A DNA stretch of 64,000 nucleotides from an uncultured Oscillospiraceae bacterium (GTDB lineage Bacteria > Bacillota > Clostridia > Oscillospirales > Oscillospiraceae). The notes below the pieces were generated by a model. The model did not search any database. It had not been told where the DNA came from and saw only the letters and a list, made by a program, of their open reading frames with translations. How positions within the stretch are numbered: the first letter of the stretch is position 1; every line of letters begins with the position of its first letter. Location: positions 1 to 64,000 of the forward strand of contig CANQPU010000007.1 in assembly GCA_947625815.1 (NCBI GenBank), in the 5' to 3' direction. This document shows, one piece after another, positions 18,601 through 26,230 of this stretch. Both the position numbers and the translations under genes were made by a program.

Positions 18601-20161
18601 CCTGGGCAAAGAGCTGCTTGAAATAGCTGAAAAGCGGCTGGTGCTTCTCAGAGAGCACCGCCAGGGGGATATCCGTGCCCATGGAGGCGGTCTGCTCGGA
18701 CCCCGTCCGGGCCATGGGGAGGATGACGCTGCGCACGTCCTCATAGGTGTAGCCGAAGGCCTTGTAGAGCCGGTCGCGCGTCTCCTGGGAATGGATGGGC
18801 ACCTTTTTGTTGGGGATGGGCAGGTCGTGGAGCCTCACGAGATTGGCGTCCAGCCACTCCCCGTAGGGCCGGGAGGCGGCATAGCGGGCCTTCAGCTCCT
18901 CGTCGGTGACGATCCGCTTTTCCAGGGTATCCGCCAAGAGCATCCGCCCGGGCTGGAGCCTCCCCTTCTCCCGGATATGCTCCTCCCCCGGGTCCAGAAC
19001 GCCCACCTCGGAGGAGAGGATCAGATAGTTGTCGTCGGTCACATAGTACCGCGCCGGCCTCAGGCCGTTGCGGTCCAGCACCGCCCCTACCCGGTCGCCG
19101 TCGGAAAAGAGCACCGCCGCCGGCCCGTCCCAGGGCTCCATCATGGTGGCGTAATAATGATACATGTCCTGCTTCTCCGATTCCGCCGCGTCCGCGTGAC
19201 GCCAGGGCTCGGGGAGCAGGATCATCACCGCCATGGGCAGCTCCATGCCGCTCATCATCAGGAATTCCAGGGTGTTGTCCAGCATGGCCGAGTCGGACCC
19301 ATTGGGGTTGACCACGGGCAGGATCCGGTCCATGTAGGGCTCCAGGATCTGGGAGCGCATCGTCTCCTCCCGGGCCACCATGCGGTCGATGTTGCCGCGG
19401 ATGGTGTTGATCTCGCCGTTGTGGAGGATGAGCCGGTTGGGGTGGGCCCGCTCCCAGCTCGGAGTCGTGTTGGTGGAAAAGCGGGAGTGGACCAGCGCGA
19501 TGGCGGATCTATAATCCGGGCTCTGGAGGTCTAAATAGAACCGGCGGAGCTGATGGACCAGGAACATCCCCTTGTAGACCACCGTGCGGCTACTGAGGCT
19601 CAGCACATAGGTGTTGTCATTGGACTGCTCGAACTCCCGGCGCACCACATAAAGGAGCCGGTCAAAGGGCAGGCCCTTCTCCACATTGGCGGGGCGTCTG
19701 ATGAAGCACTGGGCGATAAAGGGCATACAGTCCAGGGCCTTTTTCCCCAGGATGGACGGATCCACCGGCACGTCCCGCCAGCCGAGGAGCTCCAGGCCGT
19801 CCTTGGCCGCGATGATCTCCAGCATACGCTTGGCCTGGGAGCGGGCCACGATATCCTGGGGGAAGAAAAACATCCCCACGCCGTAGTCGCGCTCGCCTCC
19901 CAGCTCGATGCCCAGCTTCTGGGCGGCCTTTTTGAAAAAGCTGTGGCTCACCTGGAGCAGGATGCCCACGCCGTCCCCGGTCTCGCCGGCGGCGTCCTTT
20001 CCCGCCCGGTGCTCCAGCCGCTCCACGATCTTCAGGGCGTCGTCCACCGTCTTGTGGGTCTTGACGCCCCTGAGGCTCACAACGGCCCCGATCCCGCAGG
20101 CGTCATGCTCGAAGCGCCCGTCGTAAAGGCCGGGCGCCTTTTGTTCTATCCTGTCTGACAT
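15632..20161 (-). CDS. gltB: Glutamate synthase large subunit
   Basis: 1509 residues, full-length. It makes two glutamates from glutamine and 2-oxoglutarate. The class II amidotransferase nucleophile is Cys22 in HDACGIG (after processing or Met/propeptide removal in the family). The central domain and FMN/2-oxoglutarate domain ([36 protein letters not shown]) precede the 3Fe-4S motif in [19 protein letters not shown]. The C-terminal GXGXG beta-helix domain contains repeated G-N/G-V turns. It lies 33 bp downstream of the ANTAR gene, so the order regulator-gltB-gltD looks like one transcript. Two long antisense open frames here are artefacts of GC-rich coding. Confidence 0.97.
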   Translation of the reverse strand: [1509 protein letters not shown]

Positions 20162-20194
20162 CTTAACACATCCTCGTGCTGCTCAAGGTTTGAT

Positions 20195-20725
20195 TCACAT
20201 TTCCAGAATGGCCCGCGCCGCCTCCGCCAGCTTCACGCCGGTCTCCATGCTCCTGCGCTGGAGATACCTGTGGGCCTGGTCCTCGGTGAAGCCCCTGGAC
20301 TCCATCAAAAGCTCCTTGGCCTTTTCTATGACGTGCCGCTCCTCCTCGGTCCTCCGGGGCAGCCGGGCGTGGTCGGAGATATCGTTGAGCTGGATGAGGA
20401 TGTTGACGCTCCCCCGCAGCTCCGCGGCGGAGACGGGTATCTGGAGCTTGAACACATCCGTATCGTCCAGCAGCTCGAGCTGGTTCTGCTTGGCCAAGAT
20501 CAGAAATTTCGCCTGTCCGCGGAGCTCATGGGCCAATTCCCCGGCGGACATGTCCGAAAGCTTGTGCCCGCATATGACCACGCCGGAGCCCATGGTCTTC
20601 ACGGCCCTCAGGACCTCCGCGCCGGACCGGCACCGGAAGCGGACCGTGATCCCCGTTTTTTCCAGCATATCCGCGATCTTGTCTCTTGATTCGTCCTTTT
20701 CAAAGGCAACGACCGTGCGTATCAT
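20195..20725 (-). CDS. ANTAR-domain response regulator, probable nitrogen antiterminator
   Basis: 176 residues. Residues 1-115 form a receiver-like fold (MIRTVVAFEKDESRDKIADML...) that lacks the usual acidic-pocket and phosphoacceptor arrangement; the position of Asp is replaced around VVICGHKLSDM, so phosphorylation is doubtful. The C-terminal 55 residues (RHVIEKAKELLMESRGFTEDQAHRYLQRRSMETG...) are an ANTAR domain, an RNA-binding three-helix bundle that prevents termination by stabilising a two-hairpin RNA motif (known from EutV and NasR/AmiR). Genes for ANTAR proteins beside glnA, gltB and amt are characteristic of Clostridia. Targets are likely the leaders of glnA and amt; I could not find the canonical hexaloop pair. 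Confidence 0.9.
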   Translation of the reverse strand: MIRTVVAFEKDESRDKIADMLEKTGITVRFRCRSGAEVLRAVKTMGSGVVICGHKLSDMSAGELAHELRGQAKFLILAKQNQLELLDDTDVFKLQIPVSAAELRGSVNILIQLNDISDHARLPRRTEEERHVIEKAKELLMESRGFTEDQAHRYLQRRSMETGVKLAEAARAILEM

Positions 20726-20788
20726 GGGTCTTCACCCCCAAAACCAAGGGCGGACGTGACGCCCGCCCCAGGTTGTCAAAATACTGTT

Positions 20789-20967
20789 CAATATTTTTCG
20801 CAAGGACATGCGCCTTGCGAAAAATCCCTTTCGTCGGCCAAGTGTGCCGCAACACGGCGCACGCAGGACGACGGCAGGTAAAATTATCTGAATTTTGCGA
20901 AATTCAGATAATTTTACCGCACGCTCCTTTTTGGCATTGAAAGGCCGGAACGGCCTTTCAAGCCAGA
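20789..20967 (-). repeat. Structured repeat R1, copy 2
   Basis: Read on the minus strand: TTGAAAGGCCG/CGGCCTTTCAA, then a very long AT-rich stem (TAAAATTATCTGAATTT and its complement), then CGTCG-CC/GG-CGACG, then ATTTTTCGCAAG/CTTGCGAAAAAT. The stems differ from copies 1 and 3 but pair. It lies 15 bp past the glnA stop and could also end that transcript. Confidence 0.8.
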
Positions 20968-20981
20968 TCCTTCAAGCCAGA

Positions 20982-22313
20982 TCAATAAGTAACGATGTAT
21001 TTCTGGATCTCCCAGTCGGAGACGTAGGTGCGGTAAGCGTCCCACTCCTTCTTCTTGCCCTGGACATACTGGTCCAGAACGTGCTCTCCCAGCGTCTGGC
21101 AGATGAGCTCATCCGCCTCCAGGCACTCGATGGCCTGCTCCAGATTGCCGGGGAGGGAGTGGATGCCGTGGGCGTGGCGGGTCTTGCGGTCCATGGCAAA
21201 GATGTTCTCGGTGATCTCCGCCGGGGGCACCATGCCCTTTTCGATGCCGTCCAGGCCCGCGGCCAGGCAGCAGGCAAGCTCCAGATAGGGGTTGCAGGAG
21301 GGGTCGGGGCACCTGAGCTCCACGCGGGTGGACTGGCCCCGGGCGGCGGGGATGCGGATGAGGGCGGAGCGGTTGGACGCGGACCAGGCCAGATAGCAGG
21401 GGGCCTCATAGCCGGGGACCAGCCGCTTGTAGGAGTTCACCAGGGGATTGGTGACGGCGGCCATGCCGCGCACGTGGGCCAGGAGCCCGGCGATGAAGCT
21501 GTAACACTCCTTGGAGAGCCCCCTGGGGTCGTCGGGATCGTAGAAGACGTTCTTCCCGTCCTTGAACAGAGACATGTTGGTGTGCATACCGGAGCCGTTG
21601 ATCCCGAAAATGGGCTTGGGCATGAAGGTGGCGTGCAGGCCGTTCTTCTGCGCCACGGTCTTGACCGCCAGCTTGAAGGTCATGATCTTGTCGGCGGCCC
21701 TGAGGGCCTCGTCGTACTTGAAGTCGATCTCGTGCTGTCCGCGGGCCACCTCATGGTGGGATGCCTCGATCTCAAAGCCCATGGCCTCCAGGTTGAGGCA
21801 GATCTCGCGTCTCGTGCCCTCGCCGTGGTCAAGGGGCCCCAAGTCGAAGTAGCCGGCCTCGTCGCCCGTCTTGGTGGTGGGACGGCCCTCGTCGTCGGTC
21901 TCAAAGAGGAAGAACTCGCACTCGGGGCCCACGTTGAAGGAATAGCCCATGTCGGCGGCCTTCTTCAGCATCTTCTTGAGGACGCCCCGGGGATCGCCCA
22001 CAAAGGGCGTGCCGTCCGGATTGTAGACGTCGCAGATGAGCCGCGCCACCTTGCCGTACTGGGGCCGCCAGGGCAGGATGGTAAAGCTGTCCAGATCCGG
22101 ATACAGGTACTGATCGGATTCATGGATGCGGACAAAGCCCTCGATGGAGCTGCCGTCGATCATGATCTGGTTGTTGACGGCCTTCTGGATCTGACTTTTT
22201 GTGATGGCCACGTTCTTGAGCTGACCGAAGATGTCCGTAAACTGCATACGGATGAACTCCACGTCCTGCTCCTCCACCAGGCGGATGATGTCTTCCTTGC
22301 TGTAATGGCTCAT
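20982..22313 (-). CDS. glnA: Glutamine synthetase type I
   Basis: 443 residues, the length of GSI-alpha enzymes of Firmicutes; it joins ammonium and glutamate using ATP. The N-terminal beta-grasp is followed by GPECEFFLFETD (metal-binding Glu), the ASHHEVARGQHEIDF signature, KTVAQKNGLHATFMPKP and the NRSALIRIPAARG substrate loop. The adenylylation segment of GSI-beta enzymes is absent, consistent with control by feedback and regulators, not AMP transfer. The leader has two promoters and an attenuator-like terminator. The gene stands just before the ANTAR-gltBD-amt group on the same strand, separated by repeat R1. Confidence 0.97.
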   Translation of the reverse strand: MSHYSKEDIIRLVEEQDVEFIRMQFTDIFGQLKNVAITKSQIQKAVNNQIMIDGSSIEGFVRIHESDQYLYPDLDSFTILPWRPQYGKVARLICDVYNPDGTPFVGDPRGVLKKMLKKAADMGYSFNVGPECEFFLFETDDEGRPTTKTGDEAGYFDLGPLDHGEGTRREICLNLEAMGFEIEASHHEVARGQHEIDFKYDEALRAADKIMTFKLAVKTVAQKNGLHATFMPKPIFGINGSGMHTNMSLFKDGKNVFYDPDDPRGLSKECYSFIAGLLAHVRGMAAVTNPLVNSYKRLVPGYEAPCYLAWSASNRSALIRIPAARGQSTRVELRCPDPSCNPYLELACCLAAGLDGIEKGMVPPAEITENIFAMDRKTRHAHGIHSLPGNLEQAIECLEADELICQTLGEHVLDQYVQGKKKEWDAYRTYVSDWEIQKYIVTY

Positions 22314-22344
22314 GGGAAGGTGCTCCTTTCAATATGTTGATGGG

Positions 22345-22443
22345 ATTATATCACATGTTCGGAAAAAGGGCAATGGCCTCCCGCAGGAAAAGCACCATTG
22401 CCCTTTCGTCCTGTATTATATGACCGAATTGCCGTCCTGTCAA
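22345..22443 (-). promoter_or_regulatory. glnA leader: two promoters and an attenuator
   Basis: P1 is a perfect TTGACA (22438-22443) with 17 bp to TATAAT (22415-22420). Downstream, GGGCAATGG/CCATTGCCC (22395-22403 and 22368-22376) plus TTTTT forms an intrinsic terminator. An alternative stem CAGGA-AAAG/CTTT-TCCTG overlaps the 5' arm, and would preclude it. P2, TTGCCC (22368-22373)-17-TATAAT (22345-22350), uses the terminator's 3' arm as its -35. Confidence 0.65.
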
Positions 22444-22610
22444 CAAAAATCCTGCATCAAACCCCCGTTTTGGCGGGTTACACAACCCGGATTTGCAATT
22501 TTGGCTCCCTGTTCGTGCAGATTATTCAATCGACGAAATCGCCGCCCCGGATCCGGGCTCCCCCACAGCGCGGGGCCCGCGGAAAAGGGACGCAAACAGG
22601 GCGGCCCGGG

Positions 22611-22964
22611 TCAGGGGGACCCGACCGTCCCCGGCCCGGCCGTGTCCGGCGTGACCCCGTCATATTCCTTTACAAGCCCGCGCAGCTCCTCAAAGAACCG
22701 GTACGTTGCCGGCGAGCTGAACGCCGCGGGTCTGTCGGGGTCTTTTTCCAGAGCGGCCGTGAGCTCCTTCGCGGATGTGACGCTCATCCCCTTCGGGATC
22801 GCCACGCCTTGATCGGCAAGGAGCGCGGCAAACGCCTCGTCCGAAAGCCCGGAGAGCTTTTCCCCCCTCTCCCGCGCTGCAAGGGACAGCAGCAAGGCGG
22901 CGACCGCGGCGGCAAGCATGACCGCGGCCAAAATAGACAGCGCAACTTTTCCCTTTCTCTTCAT
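22611..22964 (-). CDS. Small single-pass membrane or secreted protein, unknown
   Basis: 117 residues, ATG preceded by AAGGAGGACGC. One hydrophobic helix at about residues 7-27 (ALSILAAVMLAAAVAALLLSL) follows a lysine-rich start, so it is an anchored or exported protein. The rest (AARERGEKLSGLSDEAFAALLADQG...) is polar and helical, followed by a Pro/Gly tail. No family is recognised. It is alone between glnA's promoter region and dapF. The 170 bp upstream (22965-23126) is intergenic to dapF with no clear signal. The frame has a good ribosome site and normal codon use, so it is probably real. Confidence 0.6.
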   Translation of the reverse strand: MKRKGKVALSILAAVMLAAAVAALLLSLAARERGEKLSGLSDEAFAALLADQGVAIPKGMSVTSAKELTAALEKDPDRPAAFSSPATYRFFEELRGLVKEYDGVTPDTAGPGTVGSP

Positions 22965-23126
22965 GGTGCGTCCTCCTTATCCGGCGCCGTTTTCAGGAAC
23001 CGGGAAAGCCGTCTCCCGTTCCTCTGCGAAGAAATGCGCTCGGAAGGGATTTTATTGCGCGTTTTTTTCATTTTTTTGCGGCGTCCGGGAAAATTTGTCC
23101 CGGATCCGGCCTTTCTCCGGAGGGGC

Positions 23127-23963
23127 TTACAGGTCCTCGTCCAAAATCTCCCCCCGGGCCACGGTGTTGGTGGGGCCGGTGAGGTAAATATCCCGGACCG
23201 TATCCCCCCGGGGGGTGACGGTGACGTAGAGGTCGCCTCCGGGCATGGAGATACGGGTGTTCACGCCGGAGACCAGGCCCCGGAGCGTCAGGGCCGCGAC
23301 GGTGGACCCGCAGCCGGTGCCGCAGGCCAGGGTGAAGTCCTCCACCCCCCGCTCGAAGGTGCGGGCGTCCACGCCGTTTTCCCCGTCCAGACGGCAAAAC
23401 GTGACGTTCGCCCCCCTGGGGAAGGACTCATGGAAGCGTATCCTCCGGCAGATCTCCCGCAGGTCGTCCTCCGGGATCTCCCGCCAGCCGTCGCAAAGCA
23501 CCACGCAATGGGGGATCCCCGGGTCCCCCAGCTCCAGGTAGGCGCAGTCGTATCTCACCCCGTCCACCTCGATCTCCCGGCGCGGCTCCACCACCGTGGG
23601 GTCATTGAGGCGCACGGTGTACATCCGCTCGCTGACCCGCCGCCCCCTGACAGGCCCGGCGGTGGTCTCCACAGTGACCTCCCCGCCCCGGCCGAAGCCC
23701 CGCTCCAGGGCGTAGCGGCTGACGCACCGGGCGCCGTTGCCGCACATCTCCCCCACGGACCCGTCGGAGTTATAGAAGGCCATGCGCACATCCCCGCCGC
23801 CTGTCGGCGGCTCCAGGACCATCAGCCCGTCGGCCCCGACGGAAAGCCTCCTCGCGCAGAGCCTCCGGGCCAGGTGCGGATAGTCGGCCCTGTCGATGCT
23901 CCCGTCCAGATTTTCGATGAGTATGAAGTCGTTCCCGGCTCCCTGCATTTTCGTAAAGCGCAT
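23127..23963 (-). CDS. dapF: Diaminopimelate epimerase
   Basis: 278 residues from the ATG at 23963 (ATGGAGG upstream); the longer frame runs back through repeat R2 and is rejected. It interconverts LL- and meso-diaminopimelate for lysine and peptidoglycan. Both catalytic cysteines are in place: Cys74 in MCGNGARC and Cys214 in ACGTGCG, each at the head of a helix in the two pseudo-symmetric halves. The N-terminal KMQGAGNDFI motif is also typical. A copy of R2 ends 19 bp upstream of the start codon and separates it from rnfB, so dapF may be the last gene of the rnf transcript or have its own promoter. Confidence 0.95.
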   Translation of the reverse strand: MRFTKMQGAGNDFILIENLDGSIDRADYPHLARRLCARRLSVGADGLMVLEPPTGGGDVRMAFYNSDGSVGEMCGNGARCVSRYALERGFGRGGEVTVETTAGPVRGRRVSERMYTVRLNDPTVVEPRREIEVDGVRYDCAYLELGDPGIPHCVVLCDGWREIPEDDLREICRRIRFHESFPRGANVTFCRLDGENGVDARTFERGVEDFTLACGTGCGSTVAALTLRGLVSGVNTRISMPGGDLYVTVTPRGDTVRDIYLTGPTNTVARGEILDEDL

Positions 23964-23981
23964 AATGACCTCCATAAATTT

Positions 23982-24083
23982 GGGGTCCCCGGCGGGCGCA
24001 GCCCGCTGGGGAGAGGACGAGCCGAGCCCGTGCCTGAGCCCGACCGAAGGGAGGGCGAGGTAAAGCGGCTCGTGCAAGGACGA
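23982..24083 (+). repeat. Repeat R2, copy B
   Basis: About 102 bp in the rnfB-dapF gap: GGGGTCCCC, hairpin GCGGGC GCA GCCCGC, then GAGAGGACGAGCC, GCCTGAGCCCGACCGAAGG, AAAGCGGCTCGTGC and GGACGA. The outer stem ACGAGCCG/CGGCTCGT replaces the arms of copies A and C. Orientation is opposite to the flanking genes. Confidence 0.75.
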
Positions 24084-24114
24084 AGGCCGCCAAAGCGTCA
24101 ACCTTGGCGGCCTT
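24082..24114 (-). terminator. Hairpin after rnfB
   Basis: AAGGCCGCCAAAG / CCTTGGCGGCCTT, an almost perfect stem 11 bp beyond the rnfB stop. No long U-tract, so a weak or regulated terminator. Confidence 0.4.
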
Positions 24115-24124
24115 ATCCGGATCT

Positions 24125-24952
24125 TTATCTCGTCCCCTCCGGGTGGGTGTGAGCGCCCCGGAAGTCGCGGAAGTGGACGCACCCCACGGGGCAGACGTCC
24201 TGACAGTGACCGCAGTCAACGCACTTATCATAATCGATTTGTGAAAGATTGTCAACCACGGTGATGGCCCCCTGCGGGCACTCCTTCTCGCACCGGCGGC
24301 ACCCGATGCACCCCTTGGCGCACTCCTTCCTTGTGTTGGCGCCCTTTTCCCGGTTGGAACAGCCCACGATGACCCGCTCCACGTCGGGCATCAGGGTGAT
24401 GACCTGATTGGGGCAGGTCCTCACGCACATGCCGCAGCCGATGCAGGCCCTGTAATTCACCCGGGCGAGCCCGTCCACCACCCGGATGGCCCCCTCGGGG
24501 CAGGCCCTCTCGCAGTCGCCCAGGCCGATACAGCCGTAAACGCACATGGACGGCCCGCCGTAAAGGAGCTTGGCCGCGGCGCAGGAGGAGAGACCCTGAT
24601 ACGCCAGCTTGTTCTTGACGGTATTGCAGTCGCCGGAGCAGCGGACGACAGCCACCTGCTCCACCACGTCCTCGAACTCCGCCCCCGTGACCGCGGCCAG
24701 GGCCTTGGCCACCGCATCGCCGCCGGCCACGCACTTGTTGATCTTATCCTCGCTCCCCTCCGCCAGGGCGGTGGCATAGCCGTCGCATCCGGCGTAGCCG
24801 CAGGCGCCGCAGTTGGCGCCGGGCAGACACTCCCGGATCTTGGGGAACTTCTCGTCCACCGGGACATACATGAACTTGGCCGCCAGCACCAGCAGTACGG
24901 CGCAGACCGCGCCGATGCCGGCCAGGATCAGGACAGCGTATAAAATCTCCAT
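24125..24952 (-). CDS. rnfB: Rnf complex ferredoxin subunit B
   Basis: 275 residues. RnfB receives electrons from ferredoxin and passes them into the Rnf chain. One N-terminal membrane helix (residues 3-25) is followed by the four-Cys Fe-S domain CLPGANCGACGYAGCDGYA and then several 4Fe-4S clusters of the CxxCxxCxxxCP type (CIGCGMCVRTCP, CIGCRRCEKECP, CVDCGHCQDVCP). It is the last gene of rnfCDGEAB, the usual order. The N-terminal start is the MEILYAVLIL ATG. Confidence 0.97.
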   Translation of the reverse strand: MEILYAVLILAGIGAVCAVLLVLAAKFMYVPVDEKFPKIRECLPGANCGACGYAGCDGYATALAEGSEDKINKCVAGGDAVAKALAAVTGAEFEDVVEQVAVVRCSGDCNTVKNKLAYQGLSSCAAAKLLYGGPSMCVYGCIGLGDCERACPEGAIRVVDGLARVNYRACIGCGMCVRTCPNQVITLMPDVERVIVGCSNREKGANTRKECAKGCIGCRRCEKECPQGAITVVDNLSQIDYDKCVDCGHCQDVCPVGCVHFRDFRGAHTHPEGTR

Positions 24953-24964
24953 CTCTCCGCCTCC

Positions 24965-25552
24965 TTAACCGAACATGTTCTCGGCCATGCCGGTGAAGCC
25001 CATGAAGGTCATGCTGGTGAAGGCCGCCGCGATGAGGCTGATGGGCAGGCCCTCAAAGCACTTGGGGGGGTGGGCTCGCTCCAGGCTCTTGCGCACGCCG
25101 CAGAAGAGGATGAGCGCCAGGGAGAAGCCCAGGCCCGCGGAGAAGCCGGAGACGCAGGACTCCAGAAAGCCGTAGCTCTTGTCGATGTTGAGGATGGTCA
25201 CGGCCAGCACCGCGCAGTTGGTGGTGATCAGCGGCAGATAGACGCCCAGCGCCTTATAGAGCGGCGGCATGAACTTTTTCAGGGTGATCTCCACCAGCTG
25301 TACCAGCGCCGCGATGACCAGGATGAAGATGATGGTGCGCATGAACTCCAGCCCGAAGGGGATCATCAGCGCCTGATAGATGCCCCAGGTCACGGCGGAG
25401 GCCAGGGTCATGACGAAGATGACGGCCCCGGACATGCCGATACAGGAGGAGAATTTCTGGCTGACGCCCAAAAACGGGCAGATGCCGAGGAACTGGACCA
25501 GCACGTAGTTTTCGGTGAATACCAGGGTGAAGAGTATGAGCATGTATTTCAT
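24965..25552 (-). CDS. rnfA: Rnf complex membrane subunit A
   Basis: 195 residues with about six membrane helices (VFTENYVLVQFLGICPFLGVS; CVSGFSAGLGFSLALILFCG). RnfA and RnfE are paralogous membrane halves that share a 2Fe-2S cluster through conserved Cys in N-terminal helices (GICPFLG; TTNCAVLAV). It overlaps rnfE by 4 bp (ATGA), so translation is coupled. Complete. Confidence 0.97.
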   Translation of the reverse strand: MKYMLILFTLVFTENYVLVQFLGICPFLGVSQKFSSCIGMSGAVIFVMTLASAVTWGIYQALMIPFGLEFMRTIIFILVIAALVQLVEITLKKFMPPLYKALGVYLPLITTNCAVLAVTILNIDKSYGFLESCVSGFSAGLGFSLALILFCGVRKSLERAHPPKCFEGLPISLIAAAFTSMTFMGFTGMAENMFG

Positions 25553-26229
25553 TTCGCCTCGGCCTCCTTCCGGTCGTCACAATTTGAGTGGCAGGCGGCG
25601 CAGTTGCCGTCACAGCCCATCTTGGGCTCGAACTTCTTGCCCTTTTTGGCCATGGCCGCCACTAAGATCGCCATGGCGCAGCCGAAGAGGAAGAAGCCGC
25701 CGGGCGCCTGGGTCAGGATGCCCAGCTGATAGCCCTCCGGGATGATCCTGTATCCCAGAAGCGTCCCGGAGCCGAAAAGCTCCCGGATGACGGACATGCC
25801 GGTGATGACCATGGTGTAGCCGATGCCCATGCCCAGGCCGTCAAAGAAGCTGTCCGCCACGCCGCGCTTGCTGGCGAACATCTCCGCCCGGCCCAGGACG
25901 ATGCAGTTGACCACGATGAGGCTCAAAAAGACGCCCAGGGAGTCGTAGAGGCTCTTTAAATACGCCTCCATCAGCATCTCCACCAGCGTGACGAAGGTGG
26001 CGATGACCACGATGTAGCAGGGGATCCGCACCTTGGAGGGGATGATGTTCCGCAGAAGCGAGATGACCACGTTGGAGCACACCAGCACGAAGGTGAGCGC
26101 CGCGCCCATGCCCAGGCCGCCGGAGACGCTGACGGACACCGCCAGCACCGAGCAGCACCCCAGCGCCAGGATGAGGACGGGGTTTTCCTTGAACATGCCG
26201 TTTAAGAGGATCTTCATTTTCTCCTTCAT
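25549..26229 (-). CDS. rnfE: Rnf complex membrane subunit E
   Basis: 226 residues: six helices homologous to RnfA (ENPVLILALGCCSVLAVSVS, VVNCIVLGRAEMFAS), with the conserved Cys pair for the shared intramembrane cluster, and a short Cys-rich soluble tail (KMGCDGNCAACHSNCDDRKEAEAK). The tail with four cysteines is not part of every RnfE and could bind a metal. It starts one base after rnfG's stop. Confidence 0.95.
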   Translation of the reverse strand: MKEKMKILLNGMFKENPVLILALGCCSVLAVSVSVSGGLGMGAALTFVLVCSNVVISLLRNIIPSKVRIPCYIVVIATFVTLVEMLMEAYLKSLYDSLGVFLSLIVVNCIVLGRAEMFASKRGVADSFFDGLGMGIGYTMVITGMSVIRELFGSGTLLGYRIIPEGYQLGILTQAPGGFFLFGCAMAILVAAMAKKGKKFEPKMGCDGNCAACHSNCDDRKEAEAK

Positions 26230-26230
26230 G

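Noticed and set aside
17741..19534. 597-residue plus-strand frame opposite gltB, plus 15785-17728
   Set aside because: Shadow of GC-rich coding; gltB on the other strand has all catalytic motifs.
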